Counted from the first letter of the stretch, positions 48,173 to 59,259 are shown. The stretch is 64,000 nucleotides of DNA from Protopterus annectens (GCF_019279795.1 NC_056732.1:1076007240-1076071239); one strand, 5' to 3'. The notes: generated from the sequence alone by a model not told the origin. Program-made: numbers and translations.

Positions 48173-49659
48173 ACATAGAGATTTATACCTAGTTTAGTGA
48201 GTTTATCTATAATTCCAGAGAGGGGGATGGTATCGAAAGCCTTGGCAAGATCTAGATAGGCTGTGTGAACCACCTTACCCTCATCTATGGCTTTGGTGAC
48301 TGCTTCAAAGAAGTCTATCAGGTTTAGGAGACATGATCTGCCTTTTACAAACCCGAACTGTGTGGGGTACAGAGTTTGGAGATTCCCAATGTCTTTGTTT
48401 ATGAGTTCCATGATGATACGTTCCATGGCCTTGCAGACCAGGCCCGTCAGGCTAATAGGGTGGTAGTTCCCAGGGTCTGTCATGGCTCTCCCTTTGTGGA
48501 GTGGGATAACCATCGCAGTGTGCCATTCAGTGGGCACAAAGCCTGAGGTGAGGCTTATGATTGAACATGGTACTTAGGTGGGGTGCCAGTTCATTCTGTA
48601 GTTCATGTAGAATGCAGCCTGGGATTTTGTCAGGTCCCATGGATGCTGTGTTCTTGGCTTAGGAGAGTGAGGTTTTTATCTGTGCAGCCTTGTTTACAGG
48701 AACTTTGCATTCTTCCAGTATAGAGATGGGCCCTTTAAGGGGTGAGAGGGGATAAAGTTAGCACTGATCCTATCTGCCAGGATGTTAGCAATATCATTTG
48801 CTTCTGTATATTTAGTGCCATTGTGCTGTAACTCAGAGCAGATCTGAGTGTTGCCATTGAGATTCTTGACATAGCTATAGAATGCTTTGTGGTTGTCTTT
48901 AGAATCAGTGGTGATTCTGTTTTCATAACTAGCTTTGGAAGATTTTATGAGGGATGTCAGCTTCTTTCTGAGGCTGACCAGGGAGTTCCTCCAATCATGG
49001 AATTTTACTCTTTTTTGCAACAGTTTCATTCTTCTGTTGTAGAGTTTGTTTATGGCAGGGGACCACCAGATTGGCTTCCTTTTTTTGGAGGATAGCATCT
49101 TGGTTCTGTTAGGGATAGCATGATCCATGCACTCGTGTAAGTGCTTATAAAGTGTATTTTGTAGGATTCAGCAGTCGTACCTCTATTGTCCATCTGCATG
49201 GGTGTCATGAAGTTTGCCACTTCTGTCTTAAGAAGCGTGAAGTTGGCCTTGGAGAAATTTTTTACGGTTGTTTCCCTAATGGGGGTGGGGGCGGGATGTG
49301 GATGTCTAGGGTTATTAGCTTGTGGTCGGATCTGACCAATAAGGAATTGACCTGTGGTGTGGAACACCAGTCATCCATGTTGGTATTGACCAGGTCTAGG
49401 ATATTGCTGCCTCTGGTGGGGGTGTGGATAAGTTGATTCAAGGCATTGGAATTTATGAATTCCAGAAAACGTTGAGCAAAAGAGTTGGTACATGAGTAGT
49501 TTTCCCAGTTAATGGTGGGTTCGTTGAAATCACCCATTATTAGGGTGTTGGGTTGTACCGGAATATTTTCCAGTGTATCAAGAAAAGAGGAGTGAGAATC
49601 ATGGGGCGTGGTGGGGGGTCTGTAGTAAGCTACAGTTTGGATTGCGGTCTTGCCCAGAG
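48173..49659 (-). mobile_element. CR1 copy F, segment 2: RT palm/fingers and EN C-half
   Basis: On the minus strand, 49537-49262 carries the endonuclease C-half (MGDFNEPTINWENYSCTNSF, TRGSNILDLVNTNM, LLVRSDHKLITLDI). 49128-48694 carries the linker (KPIWWSPAINKLYNRRMKLL, AFYSYVKNLNGNTQICSEL). 48537-48173 carries the RT (MVIPLHKG, NYHPISLTGLVCKAMER, TQFGFVKGRSCLLNLIDFF, YLDLAKAFDTIP). It is interrupted by the DIRS at 49660 and by the Penelope-like insertion at 48172. Motif order and frame join segments 1 and 3. Confidence 0.88.
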
Positions 49660-49841
49660 ATGTTCATTGTGTTACACTGCTGCAGTCATCACACTTGGGT
49701 TATCCTGCCATCAGGCGGTCCCGCAGTCGGCCCGAGTTCCAAAGTCTTGGTCCGGCGTCAGTTGCTGTCACTTCTTCCCTGATGTCAGTGTGCCAGGGGA
49801 ATATAAGATGCAGCCAACACCATTTTCTTCAGTCTTTCTTG
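49660..49841 (+). repeat. DIRS left inverted terminal repeat
   Basis: It aligns in reverse complement with the right repeat from tgctgcagtcatcacacttg through ggtcccgcagtcggcc and caaagtcttggtccggcgtc to ccattttcttcagt. It contains a TATA-like aatataagatgc near 49800, so it probably holds the promoter. It lacks about 35 terminal bases present at the outer end of the right repeat, as in DIRS1. Confidence 0.9.
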
Positions 49842-49977
49842 CCGCGCGGTGCCCGATGCAAAAGCAGTTCACAAGTGCCGGTTGGCCAACTCCTGAGATT
49901 TTCATTCCAAATCCAGAACCAAAGTCTTCTACAAAGCTAAGTACCCCGCTGGGGAAACTTTTTCTTGCCTCAGACCG

Positions 49978-51756
49978 ATGTCAGTAAAAGTTAATAATTG
50001 TATTTCTTGTGGGAAGCAAATACCTCATAAGGATTTCCATTCCTATTGTATCCCATGCCTAGGCCCAGACCACGATGTCACTGGTTGTCGGTTTTGTGCT
50101 AGGTTTAACAAGTGCACTATTAAATGTCGGTTTGATTTTGCCTGACATTATTTTGGCAGAAAATTCAATTACATCATGCCATCGGAACAACCGACGACCG
50201 GAATACACAAAAAGCGCAAAGAAAAGGACAGGCATCTGAGGCCCAAAACTTAAGACGAAGCCTCTGCTAGGCCAGTCGCCGGTTCTCCGGTTTTCAGCAA
50301 GGTGCCTTCGCAGCTGCTGATGACCACTTCTTTGGAACCACAGGCCGCCTCTGACTCCCACGTGGAGATGGCTGGGCCTTCGGCTATACCAGACTTGAGA
50401 CCTACCGAGACTATCCCTTCTGAGGGCTCCGGAGTAGCTGAACAACCCGCAGCATCAGAGGGTGCTTTCAGGCCTACTCAGTTAACCATAAAATCTTCTG
50501 CTAAATCTAAACCAAAGAAACAGCTTCAGCATTCACCAGCACAGGCCTCCATGCCTAAGAAACAAATGCTCAAAATGGCCGATGATCTAATTACTCTGAT
50601 CAGGGGGTCCCACCCTCCTCCTGATAAAAGGCCTAGACAGGATGCAGACTATGACTCATCCGAGCAGGTGTCCATCTCCTCTGATTCATCCTCAGACCTA
50701 GGATACTCTTTACCCCCTTATGAGGATTCTGATGCTGAGGAATCCATTCCTTCAGCCTCTCCTCCAGAGGACTACTCCTTTGGGGAAACCTTACATACCA
50801 TGTGGGAGCATTTCCATTGGGAGGGCCAAGATTACTCAGAATCCAAGAAAAGGCTCAGAGATTTCCTTTTATTACCTCAACACAGACCCCTTGCTATTCT
50901 GCCAGTGTTAGATGTTGTGGATGATGTGTATGCTGAATACAGCTTAAATCCTGATTCTTTACCTCCAACTGCAGTTAAGCCAGACAGATATTACAGAGTC
51001 CCTGACTCTCACAAATTCCTTTATAAAAGCCCTGTTGCTAACCCTGAAACTATTTCCCAGGGTCCCAAAGGGGTAAAGGCCTCTACAGCAAAAAATCCAG
51101 TCCCCTCTGATAGAGATTCCAGGGCATTAGACAGATGGGGAAAGAAAGTATACACATCTGCAACTTTAGCAATGAGAGCACTAAATTGCCAGTTTCACAT
51201 GCTTAAATATCAGCAATATTTGATGTCTCAGTTGAAACAAAAAATGCTTCCAAATTCAGAACTTCCTAACTATAAGGAAATGCAGGATTTATTGCATGCA
51301 GCTGAACAAGTGGGAAAACATACTTTGCAATGTGGTTTTGATTCCTTAGAGGCCTCCTGTAGAGCAGCAGTTACAGGGTCTGTCATTAGAAGGCATGCTT
51401 GGTTAAAAGAACAGACCTTACCAGATCATGTTAAAGCAAAGTTATTGGATGCACCCTTGCAGCAGCATGTTTTATTTGGAGTTAAGGCAGAAGAGATATT
51501 AAAGAAAATGGAGGATAAAGCAAAATCTATGCAAATGGTGAAGGATTTCTTACAGGTTCAGCCTCCTCGGTTTAGCAGAAATTGGCCAACAAAAAATTGG
51601 TCCTTTCCAGTTTCAGACAGAACTCAAAGGGGCAGATACAGACGTCCAAGAGGCAGAGGTCAACCACAAGGTACTTACAGACCTCGACAATGGGGTACTT
51701 CAACCCAGAAAGAAGGGGAAGACAGGCCTCAACCTTATAAAAAGCAGACCCAATGA
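49978..51756 (+). pseudogene. DIRS ORF1, Gag-like protein with zinc-binding N-terminus
   Basis: Starts at ATG 49978 with a Cys/His-rich module (CISCGKQIPHKDFHSYCIPC, then GCRFCARFNKC). In-frame stops follow at 50143 (TGA) and 50251 (TAA). The frame then stays open to TGA 51754. The main part has an acidic Ser-rich stretch (near 50660-50780), the RYYRVPDSHKFLYKSPVAN segment (from 50980), the MRALNCQFHMLKYQQYL helix region (from 51170) and an Arg/Gly/Gln-rich tail (RGRYRRPRGRGQPQG, 51628-51672) suited to nucleic-acid binding. It packages element RNA if made. The Cys module and tail are typical of vertebrate DIRS Gag. Confidence 0.82.
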
Positions 51757-53638
51757 CTTCCCACTACAGCTGCCATCATCTCTCTCACTGACACTTTTCA
51801 GTCACAATTGGCAATTAATCACCAAAGACAAATGGGTTCTCAATATTGTGTCTCAAGGTTACAAGTTCCACTTTCACACTCTGCCAAGGTTAAAAGGAAT
51901 GCCAAATCTGCCACCAAATCAATGGGCAGAGGCTCAAAGGCAAATTACAGCACTCATGGACATGAGAGCTATTCAAGAGGTACCAATACAAGAGCAAGGA
52001 CAAGGATTTTACTCAAGACTCTTTCTGGTTCCCAGAAAGGACAAAGCCTGGAGGCCCATTCTGGATCTTTCTTCTCTAAATACTTACCTGGATGTTCCAA
52101 AATTCAAAATGTTGACACTACAGCAGCTTCTTCCCATGCTGGGCAAGAAAGCTTGGCTCGTAACATTGGACCTCAAGGAAGCATACCTGCATGTCCCTAT
52201 CAGACAAAATTGCAGAAGATACCTCAGATTCTTAGCAGGTTCAATGCACTTCCAATTCTCTGCACTGCCCTTTGGCTTATCTACTGTGCCCAGGGTCTTA
52301 ACAAAATGCCTGGCACCAGTAATTGCATTTTGCAGACAAAAAGGAATTCAAATTTACCCATATTTGGAAGACTGCCTTATTCAAGCAGAGAGCAAAGACA
52401 TTCTTCTAAAGCATCTGACATTTGTAAAAAGACTGCTAATTTGCCTAGGGTACACAGTAAACGAAAAGAAATCAAAACTAGTGCCCTCACAAGAGATAAT
52501 ATTCCTGGGTGCCAGCTTAAATACAACGGCCCAGATGGCTTATCTCATGCCAGACAAGCAAAGACAACTGATTCAATATTTCCAATTAATGGCAACAAAG
52601 ACTCAACTCCCTGCAAGAAAAATTCTGCAGGCCTTGGGTTACATGGCATCTTGCATACTACTAATTCCATATGCAAAACTGCATATGAGGAAACTACAAT
52701 GGTACCTAAAGAGTGTCTGGTCTCAACACTGTCACAGTTTGGAAACAGTAATACCACTAATTCCTTGCCTTCAACAGGAGTTTCGATGGTGGGCTCAAGC
52801 CTGTCACCTCAACAAGGGACAGCCTTTCACTCAACCCACAGCCAGGCACACACTGACAACAGATGCTTCAGATTACTCCTGGGGAGCACACATGGCAGGA
52901 AAATGTATTCAGGGCAAGTGGAAATCAGAACAAAGGCATCTTCACATCAATCAAAAAGAGATGCTAGCTGTACAAAATGCTCTTATAGCCTTCAAGGACC
53001 TTCTGCATCCAGGGCAACTTCTTCTAAGGACAGACAACACCACAGTTATGTGGTACATAAACAAGCAAGGGGGCACTCATTCATATCCCCTCTGCAGACA
53101 AGCCATGACCTTGTGGAACACAGCTATAGCCTATCAAGTTCATCTGCAAGCACAATTCCTGCCAGGAGAGAAAAACACACTGGCAGACGACTTAAGCAGA
53201 AACATCATGGATCCACACAAGTGGAAATTAAATCCACAAATGTTCAGGATGATAACACAGAAATGGTGGAGCCCAGACAAAGATATGTTCGCATCCCCAA
53301 TGAATTGCTAGCTACAGAAATTCTGCACAAGGACTTATCACCCACAAGCATGGAAAGTGGATGCCATCTCATTCAGCTGGAAAAACCTACAAGTATACGC
53401 TTTCCCACCACTGCCTCTCCTTTCAAAGGTACTCATAAAAGCCAGACAAGAAAGGCCAAAGATGATCCTGATTGCCCCAGACTGGCCACGTCAGCACTGG
53501 TACCCAATCTTAAAGAACTCAGCACAAGGACCACCATGGATTTTGCCTCAAATCTCACAACTTCTGACTCAGCAAAACAATCAGATAAAGCATGGCCAGC
53601 TCAAGACTTTAAACCTGGCTGCATGGCAAATTCCTTAG
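51705..53638 (+). pseudogene. DIRS ORF2, reverse transcriptase-RNase H
   Basis: It overlaps the end of ORF1 in the +1 frame (open from about 51705: TGLNLIKSRPNDFPLQLPSS), so no separate start is needed if frameshifting occurs. RT motifs: FYSRLFLVPRKDKAWRPILD, VTLDLKEAYLHVPI, FSALPFGLSTVPRVLTK, and the catalytic box YLEDCLI (52361), where the usual YLDD has Glu for the first Asp. RNase H follows with TTDASDYSWG, HINQKEMLAVQNAL, LLRTDNTTVMWYINKQGG and NTLADDLSR, so all four acidic residues are visible. A TAG at 53309 interrupts; the frame continues with PLPLLSKVLIKARQERPKM and LIAPDWPRQHWYP to 53638. Confidence 0.88.
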
Positions 53639-54678
53639 TCAAGCAAGCAATGCCTCTCTCCAAACCTGTTATGGATGTCATTCTGGAGGCCAGAAGGCCT
53701 AGCACCAGGAAAGCCTATTCGGATAAATGGAAGAGATTCTGTGCCTGGAACCAAGTTCACAAACTTGAACCTCTTGTCCCAAATATTCCTCAGATACTAC
53801 AATACTTGACTGAGTTGCTGGACAAGGGCCTCTCCTTTTCATCCATTAAGATCCGTGCCTCATCCATCTCTGCTAATTACAACACGGATCCACCTATTTT
53901 TTCTCATCCTTTGGTAAAACAGTACCTCAGAGGGGCTAAAAACATAAGACCGCCCCGTAGAGCACCAACTCCAACTTGGGATCTCAACTTTGTCTTGGAG
54001 AAATTAACTTTACCTCCTTTTGAGCCAGCTAACTCAGCAGACTTAAAATATGTCTCTTGGAAAACTGCTCTGCTCCTGGCATCAACCTCAGCACAAAGAA
54101 TTTCAGAATTACAGGCACTAATGGCAGTGAAACCCTTCATCATATTCCATCAAGACAGGGTGTCTTTAAGAACAAACCCTACGTTTATGCCAAAGGTGGT
54201 ATCAAGTGTGGCTCTAAACCAAACCATTCAATTGCCAACTTTTTATCCAAATCCACAGAATAACAGGGAGAGACTACTGCATTCCTTGGACATACACAGG
54301 CAGTTACGCTTCTACTTGGACAAAACTAAAGCTTTCAGAAAAAATGAGCAATTGTTTGTATCATATGCTGCAGGAACACAGGGAAAAGCCATTTCAAAAT
54401 AGACCATTTCAAAATGGATAGACCATTGCATATGTTTCTGCTATACATATCATGGGAAAACTGCACCTAACAACATTAGGTCTCATTCCACCAGGGCAAC
54501 AGCCAGTTCAACTGCCTACCTCAGAGGTGTACCTACCAAGGACATTTTGGAAGCAGCAACTTGGAGTTCTGTACATACCTTCACCAAGCATTACCATCTG
54601 CCTCTTTACTCTAAATCCAGAGCTGGCTTTGCCACTGCAGTTCTGCAGGGCCTTATAGCCACCCCTAATGCCTTATAG
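53600..54678 (+). pseudogene. DIRS tyrosine recombinase
   Basis: The domain begins near 53640 (KPVMDVILEARRPSTRKAYS, core-binding part), followed by catalytic residues: Arg in STSAQRISELQAL (54097), His-x-x-Arg in RSHSTRATASS (54484-54495) and Tyr in FTKHYHLPLY (54592). A TAG at 54400 precedes the His-Arg-Tyr part. It arises in a 15-base tandem repeat of atttcaaaatagacc. The frame then continues to TAG 54676. This frame is the same as Gag and is open back to 51757 through the RT region, so only the Gag stop separates them. It integrates the circular DNA copy if intact. Confidence 0.88.
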
Positions 54679-54710
54679 AAGCAGCCACTCTACCTCTGCT
54701 TTGGGATTCT

Positions 54711-54810
54711 ACCCAAGTGTGATGACTGCAGCAGTGTAACACGATGAACATAGTACAGTTTTGTACCTACCATAAATGTAGATGTTTGAGTGTATACACT
54801 TCTGCAGTCC
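54711..54810 (+). repeat. DIRS internal complementary region
   Basis: 54711-54751 (acccaagtgtgatgactgca ... gatgaacat) is the reverse complement of the left terminal repeat start. 54752-54808 (agtacagttttgtacctacc ... cacttctgcagt) is the reverse complement of the right terminal repeat end. Joining the complements of both ends is the diagnostic DIRS feature, thought to bridge the ends and make the circular intermediate. Confidence 0.92.
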
Positions 54811-54982
54811 AGGTTACCCTCCATCCTTCCCCTCTTACTTGCTGTTACTTACCCTGGTATTCTACCCTTGCTGCCTATGGAAAGTATTTGCTGGTAACAT
54901 AAAGTATTTGATTGCTTTTCTTATGTATGTTTTATTAGCAATTTACATTGCCTACCTTTTTGGGGGCACCTGACATCTGGGA

Positions 54983-55194
54983 CAAGAAAAACTGAAGAAA
55001 ATGGCATTGGCTGCATCTTATATACCCCTGGTGCACTGACGTCTGGGAAGAAGTGACAGCAACCGACGCCGGACCAAGACTTTGGAACTCAGGCCGACTG
55101 CGGGACCACCTGATGGCTGGATAACCCAAGTGTGATGACTGCAGCAGTGTATACACTCGAACATCTACATTTATGGTAGGTACAAAACTGTACT
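54983..55194 (-). repeat. DIRS right inverted terminal repeat
   Basis: Reverse-complement partner of the left repeat, with about 35 extra outer bases ending ggtacaaaactgtact. It includes a TATA-like gtatataagatgc on the minus strand (near 55018). Identity to the left repeat is roughly 90% by eye. Confidence 0.9.
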
Positions 55195-55384
55195 TTAGTT
55201 GAACTTGGATAATTTCGGATGCATTATGCTGAGCAACTAGCTTGGAGGTGTGGACATCCTTAATGAATATGGACACGCCTCCGCCTTTAGTGTTTCGATC
55301 CGGGTTAGGTGGCCGAAAGGTGTGGTATGAATTATAGCTTGGTAATGCAGGGGTGCTGTCTGGGGCTTTGAACCAGGTCTCTGT
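55195..55384 (-). mobile_element. CR1 copy F, segment 3: endonuclease middle
   Basis: On the minus strand the frame reads TWFKAPDSTPALPSYNSYHT, FRPPNPDRNTKGGGVSIFIK and VAQHNASEIIQVQLK, the endonuclease part that precedes segment 2. It is bounded by the DIRS on one side and the 291-bp repeat on the other. Confidence 0.85.
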
Positions 55385-55675
55385 ACCTCTCAACTGTCCA
55401 GATTTTCGCAGAATGTCCAGAGTTTTGCCTCATATTTTTGGTCTGTTCCTTCTAAAATCTGCACCTTTCCGGTAAATAACTGAGGATTGAAGTCATTAAA
55501 TAATGAGAAATATTTGAGTTTAAGACTCCACATCCTTCAGAAATTCATGCTAATGCAAAACCTATTATTCTATCAACATTCTAAGCTTGTAAGAGCAATA
55601 GTTAAAATGTGTCCCTATTTGTCTCCCCATCATTTAGGCTTTGCACAGATTTTCTGCTCTAAGATGTTGAGAGGT
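55385..55675 (+). repeat. Short interspersed repeat with inverted ends, copy 2
   Basis: 291 bp with perfect 10-base inverted termini acctctcaac and gttgagaggt. It aligns with 35579-35886. It interrupts the endonuclease of CR1 copy F (DIC ... TETWF), removing about five bases of the target. No clear target duplication is seen, so the superfamily is not assigned. It has no coding capacity. Confidence 0.82.
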
Positions 55676-55985
55676 CACAGATGTCGATGTTCTCCATTTT
55701 AAAGAGTGCCTTGAGTGAGTGCACTTTGAGGTTTAGACTTCTAGCACTGGGTAGCATTACCCTCAGATTTTGCTTGCTTGTACCTGTTACAGTGGTGAAT
55801 TTGTCATTTGAACCTTGCCTAAAAAAGGCACTATAGGGGTGGCAAGAGCCTTTGCCAGTATCCAGAATCCCAAGGTGCAGGCCACCTCTGGCAAAGCATC
55901 ATGGTCTGTCGATCATGTCATCCCAGGCAGACAGATACTGGGTTCCCTTAAAATGACACCAGAAGCTTAGCCAATTGTTGAAGAT
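55676..55985 (-). mobile_element. CR1 copy F, segment 4: ORF1 end and ORF2 start
   Basis: On the minus strand it reads NNWLSFWCHFKGTQYLSAWD, DMIDRP, a stop, then CFARGGLHLGI (esterase end, DxxH motif lost as GGLH). After the ORF1-ORF2 junction it continues with LPSARSLNLKVHSLKALFKM and ENIDIC (endonuclease start). It is split from segment 5 by the L2-like LINE. Confidence 0.82.
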
Positions 55986-56060
55986 ATAGTGCTACATCTT
56001 TAAATTTCTAGTCTCCCACCAGGACACAAGTGCTCCTCAGCAATTACATTCTGCTTGCCG

Positions 56061-56508
56061 AGCACACTCAAGCAAATCTGCAGTCTGTGGCTACCACTCC
56101 ACCCATACAGTTAAAGAAGGAATCAGTACTGCAAACTAAACAAGGATAGACATTTTGAGCCTCAAGAGCAGGAGCACACTCAAGCAAATCTGCAGTCTGC
56201 GGCTATCACTCCACCCATACAGTATAAGAAGGAATCAGTACTGCAAACTAAACAAGGATATACATTTTGAGCCTCAAGAGCAGGAGCACACTCAAGCAAA
56301 TCTGCAGTCTGGGGCTACCACTCCACCCATACAGTATAAGAAGGAATCAGTACTGCAAACTAAACAAGGATATACATTTTGAGCCTCAAGAGCAGGAGCA
56401 CACTCAAGCAAATCTGCAGTCTGCGCCTACCACTCCACCCATACAGTATAAGAAGGAACCAGTACTGCAAACTAAACAAGGATCTACATTTTGAGCCTCA
56501 AGAGCAGG
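56061..56508 (+). repeat. 112-bp tandem array, four units
   Basis: Four near-identical units start at 56061, 56173, 56285 and 56397, each beginning agcacactcaagcaaatctg and ending cctcaagagcag. The spacing is exactly 112 bases. It lies in the 5' region of the L2-like LINE, where some LINEs keep promoter monomers. Unit variation is a few bases. Confidence 0.95.
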
Positions 56509-57071
56509 GTTAGTCCACCCAGGCATTCTACTTGTATGTTTTATGAGAGTGAAGCTATTACATTAGCAGTATTTCTTAGTAGTTCTCAGCTTGCTAATAA
56601 AACTGACTGTTGTAGCCTTGTGTCCCCCCCCAGCTAGTACAGTAATCCTAACTGTCCAATAGACAGTATACATTTAATATACATCCCTGTGACTAAATTA
56701 ACCATCAAGCAGCCCTCTCAGTGCTTTCTGCCATAGTTTGCATCACTTGGAGGCCCACCTGTTTATTTGCATCTCTATACATTCCCCTTCATTGCTAATG
56801 TATCTCCCTACTCTAATATGTGCACAAACTGGTTACTAATCAGCAAGTCAATGTGAAGACACACTCCCAACCTTAATAAACTTTGCTGTCTCTTCTCTCC
56901 TTCACTTTACAGGTAGTTTGAATTATTACTTACCCCCTCTGAGGCCTTCACTGATTTCCACTGATTGCCTCTCTGGTTTCTTTGCATTCCACCTGGTTTA
57001 CACCCCTTGTGCTATCTCCCTCCCCCAATACAAAGTCTATATTAGAATCCTGCTGAGCATGGAGCCATCTT

Positions 57072-57135
57072 TAAATTTCTAGTCTCCCACCAGGACACAA
57101 GTGCTTCTCAGCAATTACATTCTGCTTGCCGGTAA
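57072..57135 (+). repeat. Second copy of the LINE 5' start sequence
   Basis: atctttaaatttctagtctc through ttctgcttgccg repeats 55995-56060 almost exactly, about 1075 bases apart. The 5' region is thus partly duplicated in direct orientation. Confidence 0.92.
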
Positions 57136-57546
57136 GCCATTAGACCTCAGGAATTTGTTTTAAAAGTGTTCAGATTTGTAAAGTAATACTTAGTTTTTCT
57201 TTTGACTTGGTTGGCTCTGCCCCGCTCCGTTCGCCCCCGCTAACACTTGGGCTCTCTCCGCTCCCCTGCCCTGCCCCCTATTACCTCCTGCCCCCACTAC
57301 CTCTACATTTATAGTAATCACAGCCACACCCACAGCTCACCCTCACATCACCTCCACCAATCACATCTCCTCAAGTTATATCACATTATACCACACCAAC
57401 TTGCTCCACACAAAATACTCCCAATCACTCTCATTCCCACTAGGCATTTTTTACATCACCCACACTACTTCCCCATCCACATATAGTGCAACCCTATAAT
57501 TCCTATTCAGACCCCCCCACCTAGAAACAACTTAAACTTTATAACC

Positions 57547-59010
57547 ATGACTATCACGCAACGAAGTCTAGTCTGTCTTCTCATAATTCTTTACAACACT
57601 ACAAGTTATCACTCGAGCAATATCCCTAAACTTAGTAGTACAACACTGCATTATGCACTGTCATATACAGACACCACACATTATAATAATATCTGCCCAC
57701 AGTTATTCAAGAACTACATAACGGACCAATTCAGGACTAAACACATATGCTTTCATACCTACCCCAAAAAAACACAATACTTTCTCACACTCCTCACCAA
57801 ACTCCAACATCTGTATAACCATTTTAACTCCAGGCTCACCATAAGTGGGGATATCCACCCCAACCCAGGCCCAAATCCATCCTGTCCAACTCAAACTGCT
57901 TTAACACAAATGTCAGAACATAACATCCCCACTTTCTTCATCCCTAGGCAAACCAACAACAGCAGCAAAACCAACCATCTTTTAATGCTAAATATTAATA
58001 TTAGAAGTATCAAAAATAAAATACCTGAACTCCAGGCCGCAATAGCACACTACTCCCCAGACATAGTTGCTTTAAGAGAAACCTGGCTAAATAAAAACAT
58101 AGCTAACTCAGAAGTTCTCCCTACTGGCTACAATATCATTAGACAAGACAGACCACTTCGTAAAGGGGGTGGAACTGCCTTACTATACAAGTCAAACTTA
58201 ACTGTCAGTCAATTACCAAACTCCTACCCCTCCCCCAATAATTGGGACATACTTATCTCACAACTTCAACTTCACCCTAAAAAGGTCATCACCACAATTG
58301 TGATCTATATTCCACCTGGTAATACACCTGCTAGCCTTGAAGACTTCTTATTCTGGTGTTCTCCCACATACTCACAAGAAACCCTTATTCTGGGGGACTT
58401 CAACCTAGATTGGTTCACCTGTATATCAGAACCACCAAGTAATCTAATAAATCTCCATGGCTACCAGCAGCTAGTCCAAATTCCAACTAGATGTGATAAA
58501 AAATCTAAAAGGTAATCCATCCTTGACTAGGTCCTAACTAACAACCGCACATTGTACCCTCACACAGGCAGTCTCCCAGACACCTTAAGTGACCACAACA
58601 TAATATACTTTATACATAGTAGAACAAGCATATGCAAAACCTCTAACTATATATCCACTAGAAACACCAAAAAATTCTCTCCTGAGGTCCTCAACACTTT
58701 ATTCTGTAACTGTGACTGGACCCCCCTAAAAACCCTCCCACTTGACCAGGCTGTAGCATATTTCAACAAAACATTTCTACAACACCTAGACACTGTCGCT
58801 CCATTGCACAAAATCAAGGTTAGAACCTCTACAAACCCCTGGCTCAGTAAAGAAACCAAACAAATCCTCAAGTCTAGAGACACTGCCTGGCTTTACTATC
58901 AAAAAAACAAAGAAACACAAAGCCTAACTAAGTACCAAGAACTGCGCAACCATGCAAAAAAATGCATTAGGCTGGACAAAAAAATCCTACTACACAACAT
59001 TACAAACTAA
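57547..59010 (+). pseudogene. L2-like LINE ORF, N-terminus and endonuclease
   Basis: Opens at ATG 57547 with a hydrophobic N-terminus (SLVCLLIILYN). A 2A-like motif GDIHPNPGP follows at 57847-57873. The APE endonuclease reads LLMLNINIRSIKNKIPELQA, PDIVALRETWLN (catalytic Glu), GGGTALLYKSNL and LILGDFNLDWF (Asp/Asn). A stop at 58513 and another about four codons on precede the last motif (LSDHNII, the SDH block) in the same frame. The linker to the RT reads NPWLSKETKQILKSRD. It nicks target DNA if intact. The length matches single-ORF L2-type proteins. Confidence 0.82.
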
Positions 59011-59259
59011 ATACCAACACAACCCGCAAAAATTTGGGAAAAATGTAAACCAGCTACTATAATCCACCCAAAAGGCTACCCCCAAACCAACCACCCCTGA
59101 CACTAAAGTTCCCATTGAAACACAATTCATCTCCCACTTTGTGAACTCAATTCTATCTTTAGTATCACAGGACAGTTCCTTCCTCACTATCCCCCCCAAC
59201 ACAAATAACACTAATACAAGCTTTACCCTCAAAACAGTTCCACCACTTCACTCAAAAGC

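Larger units (their letters stand above)
49660..55194 (+). mobile_element. DIRS-type retrotransposon, nearly complete
   Basis: 5535 bp inserted in the endonuclease of CR1 copy F without target duplication, as expected for integration by a tyrosine recombinase. It has inverted terminal repeats (49660-49841 and 54983-55194), Gag, RT/RNase H and tyrosine recombinase frames, and a 100-base internal complementary region before the right repeat. DIRS elements use these parts to make a circular DNA that the recombinase inserts. Reading-frame damage is light: stops at 50143, 50251, 53309 and 54400, besides the Gag-end TGA at 51754. It is much better preserved than the copy at 43130. Confidence 0.92.

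Noticed and set aside
50059..50445. 128-residue minus-strand frame overlapping DIRS Gag
   Set aside because: Antisense to the Gag start, no motif, and explained by base composition.
51808..53600. Separate 600-residue protein upstream of the recombinase
   Set aside because: This stretch lies over the clearly coding RT/RNase H frame and shows no motif of its own; it is kept only as a dual-frame observation.
56061..56508. CRISPR-like array
   Set aside because: The 112-base units are contiguous without unique spacers and lie in a LINE 5' region of a vertebrate genome.
58990..59232. Minus-strand frame with hydrophobic residues in the L2-like LINE
   Set aside because: Antisense to the frameshifted linker between endonuclease and RT; no independent support.
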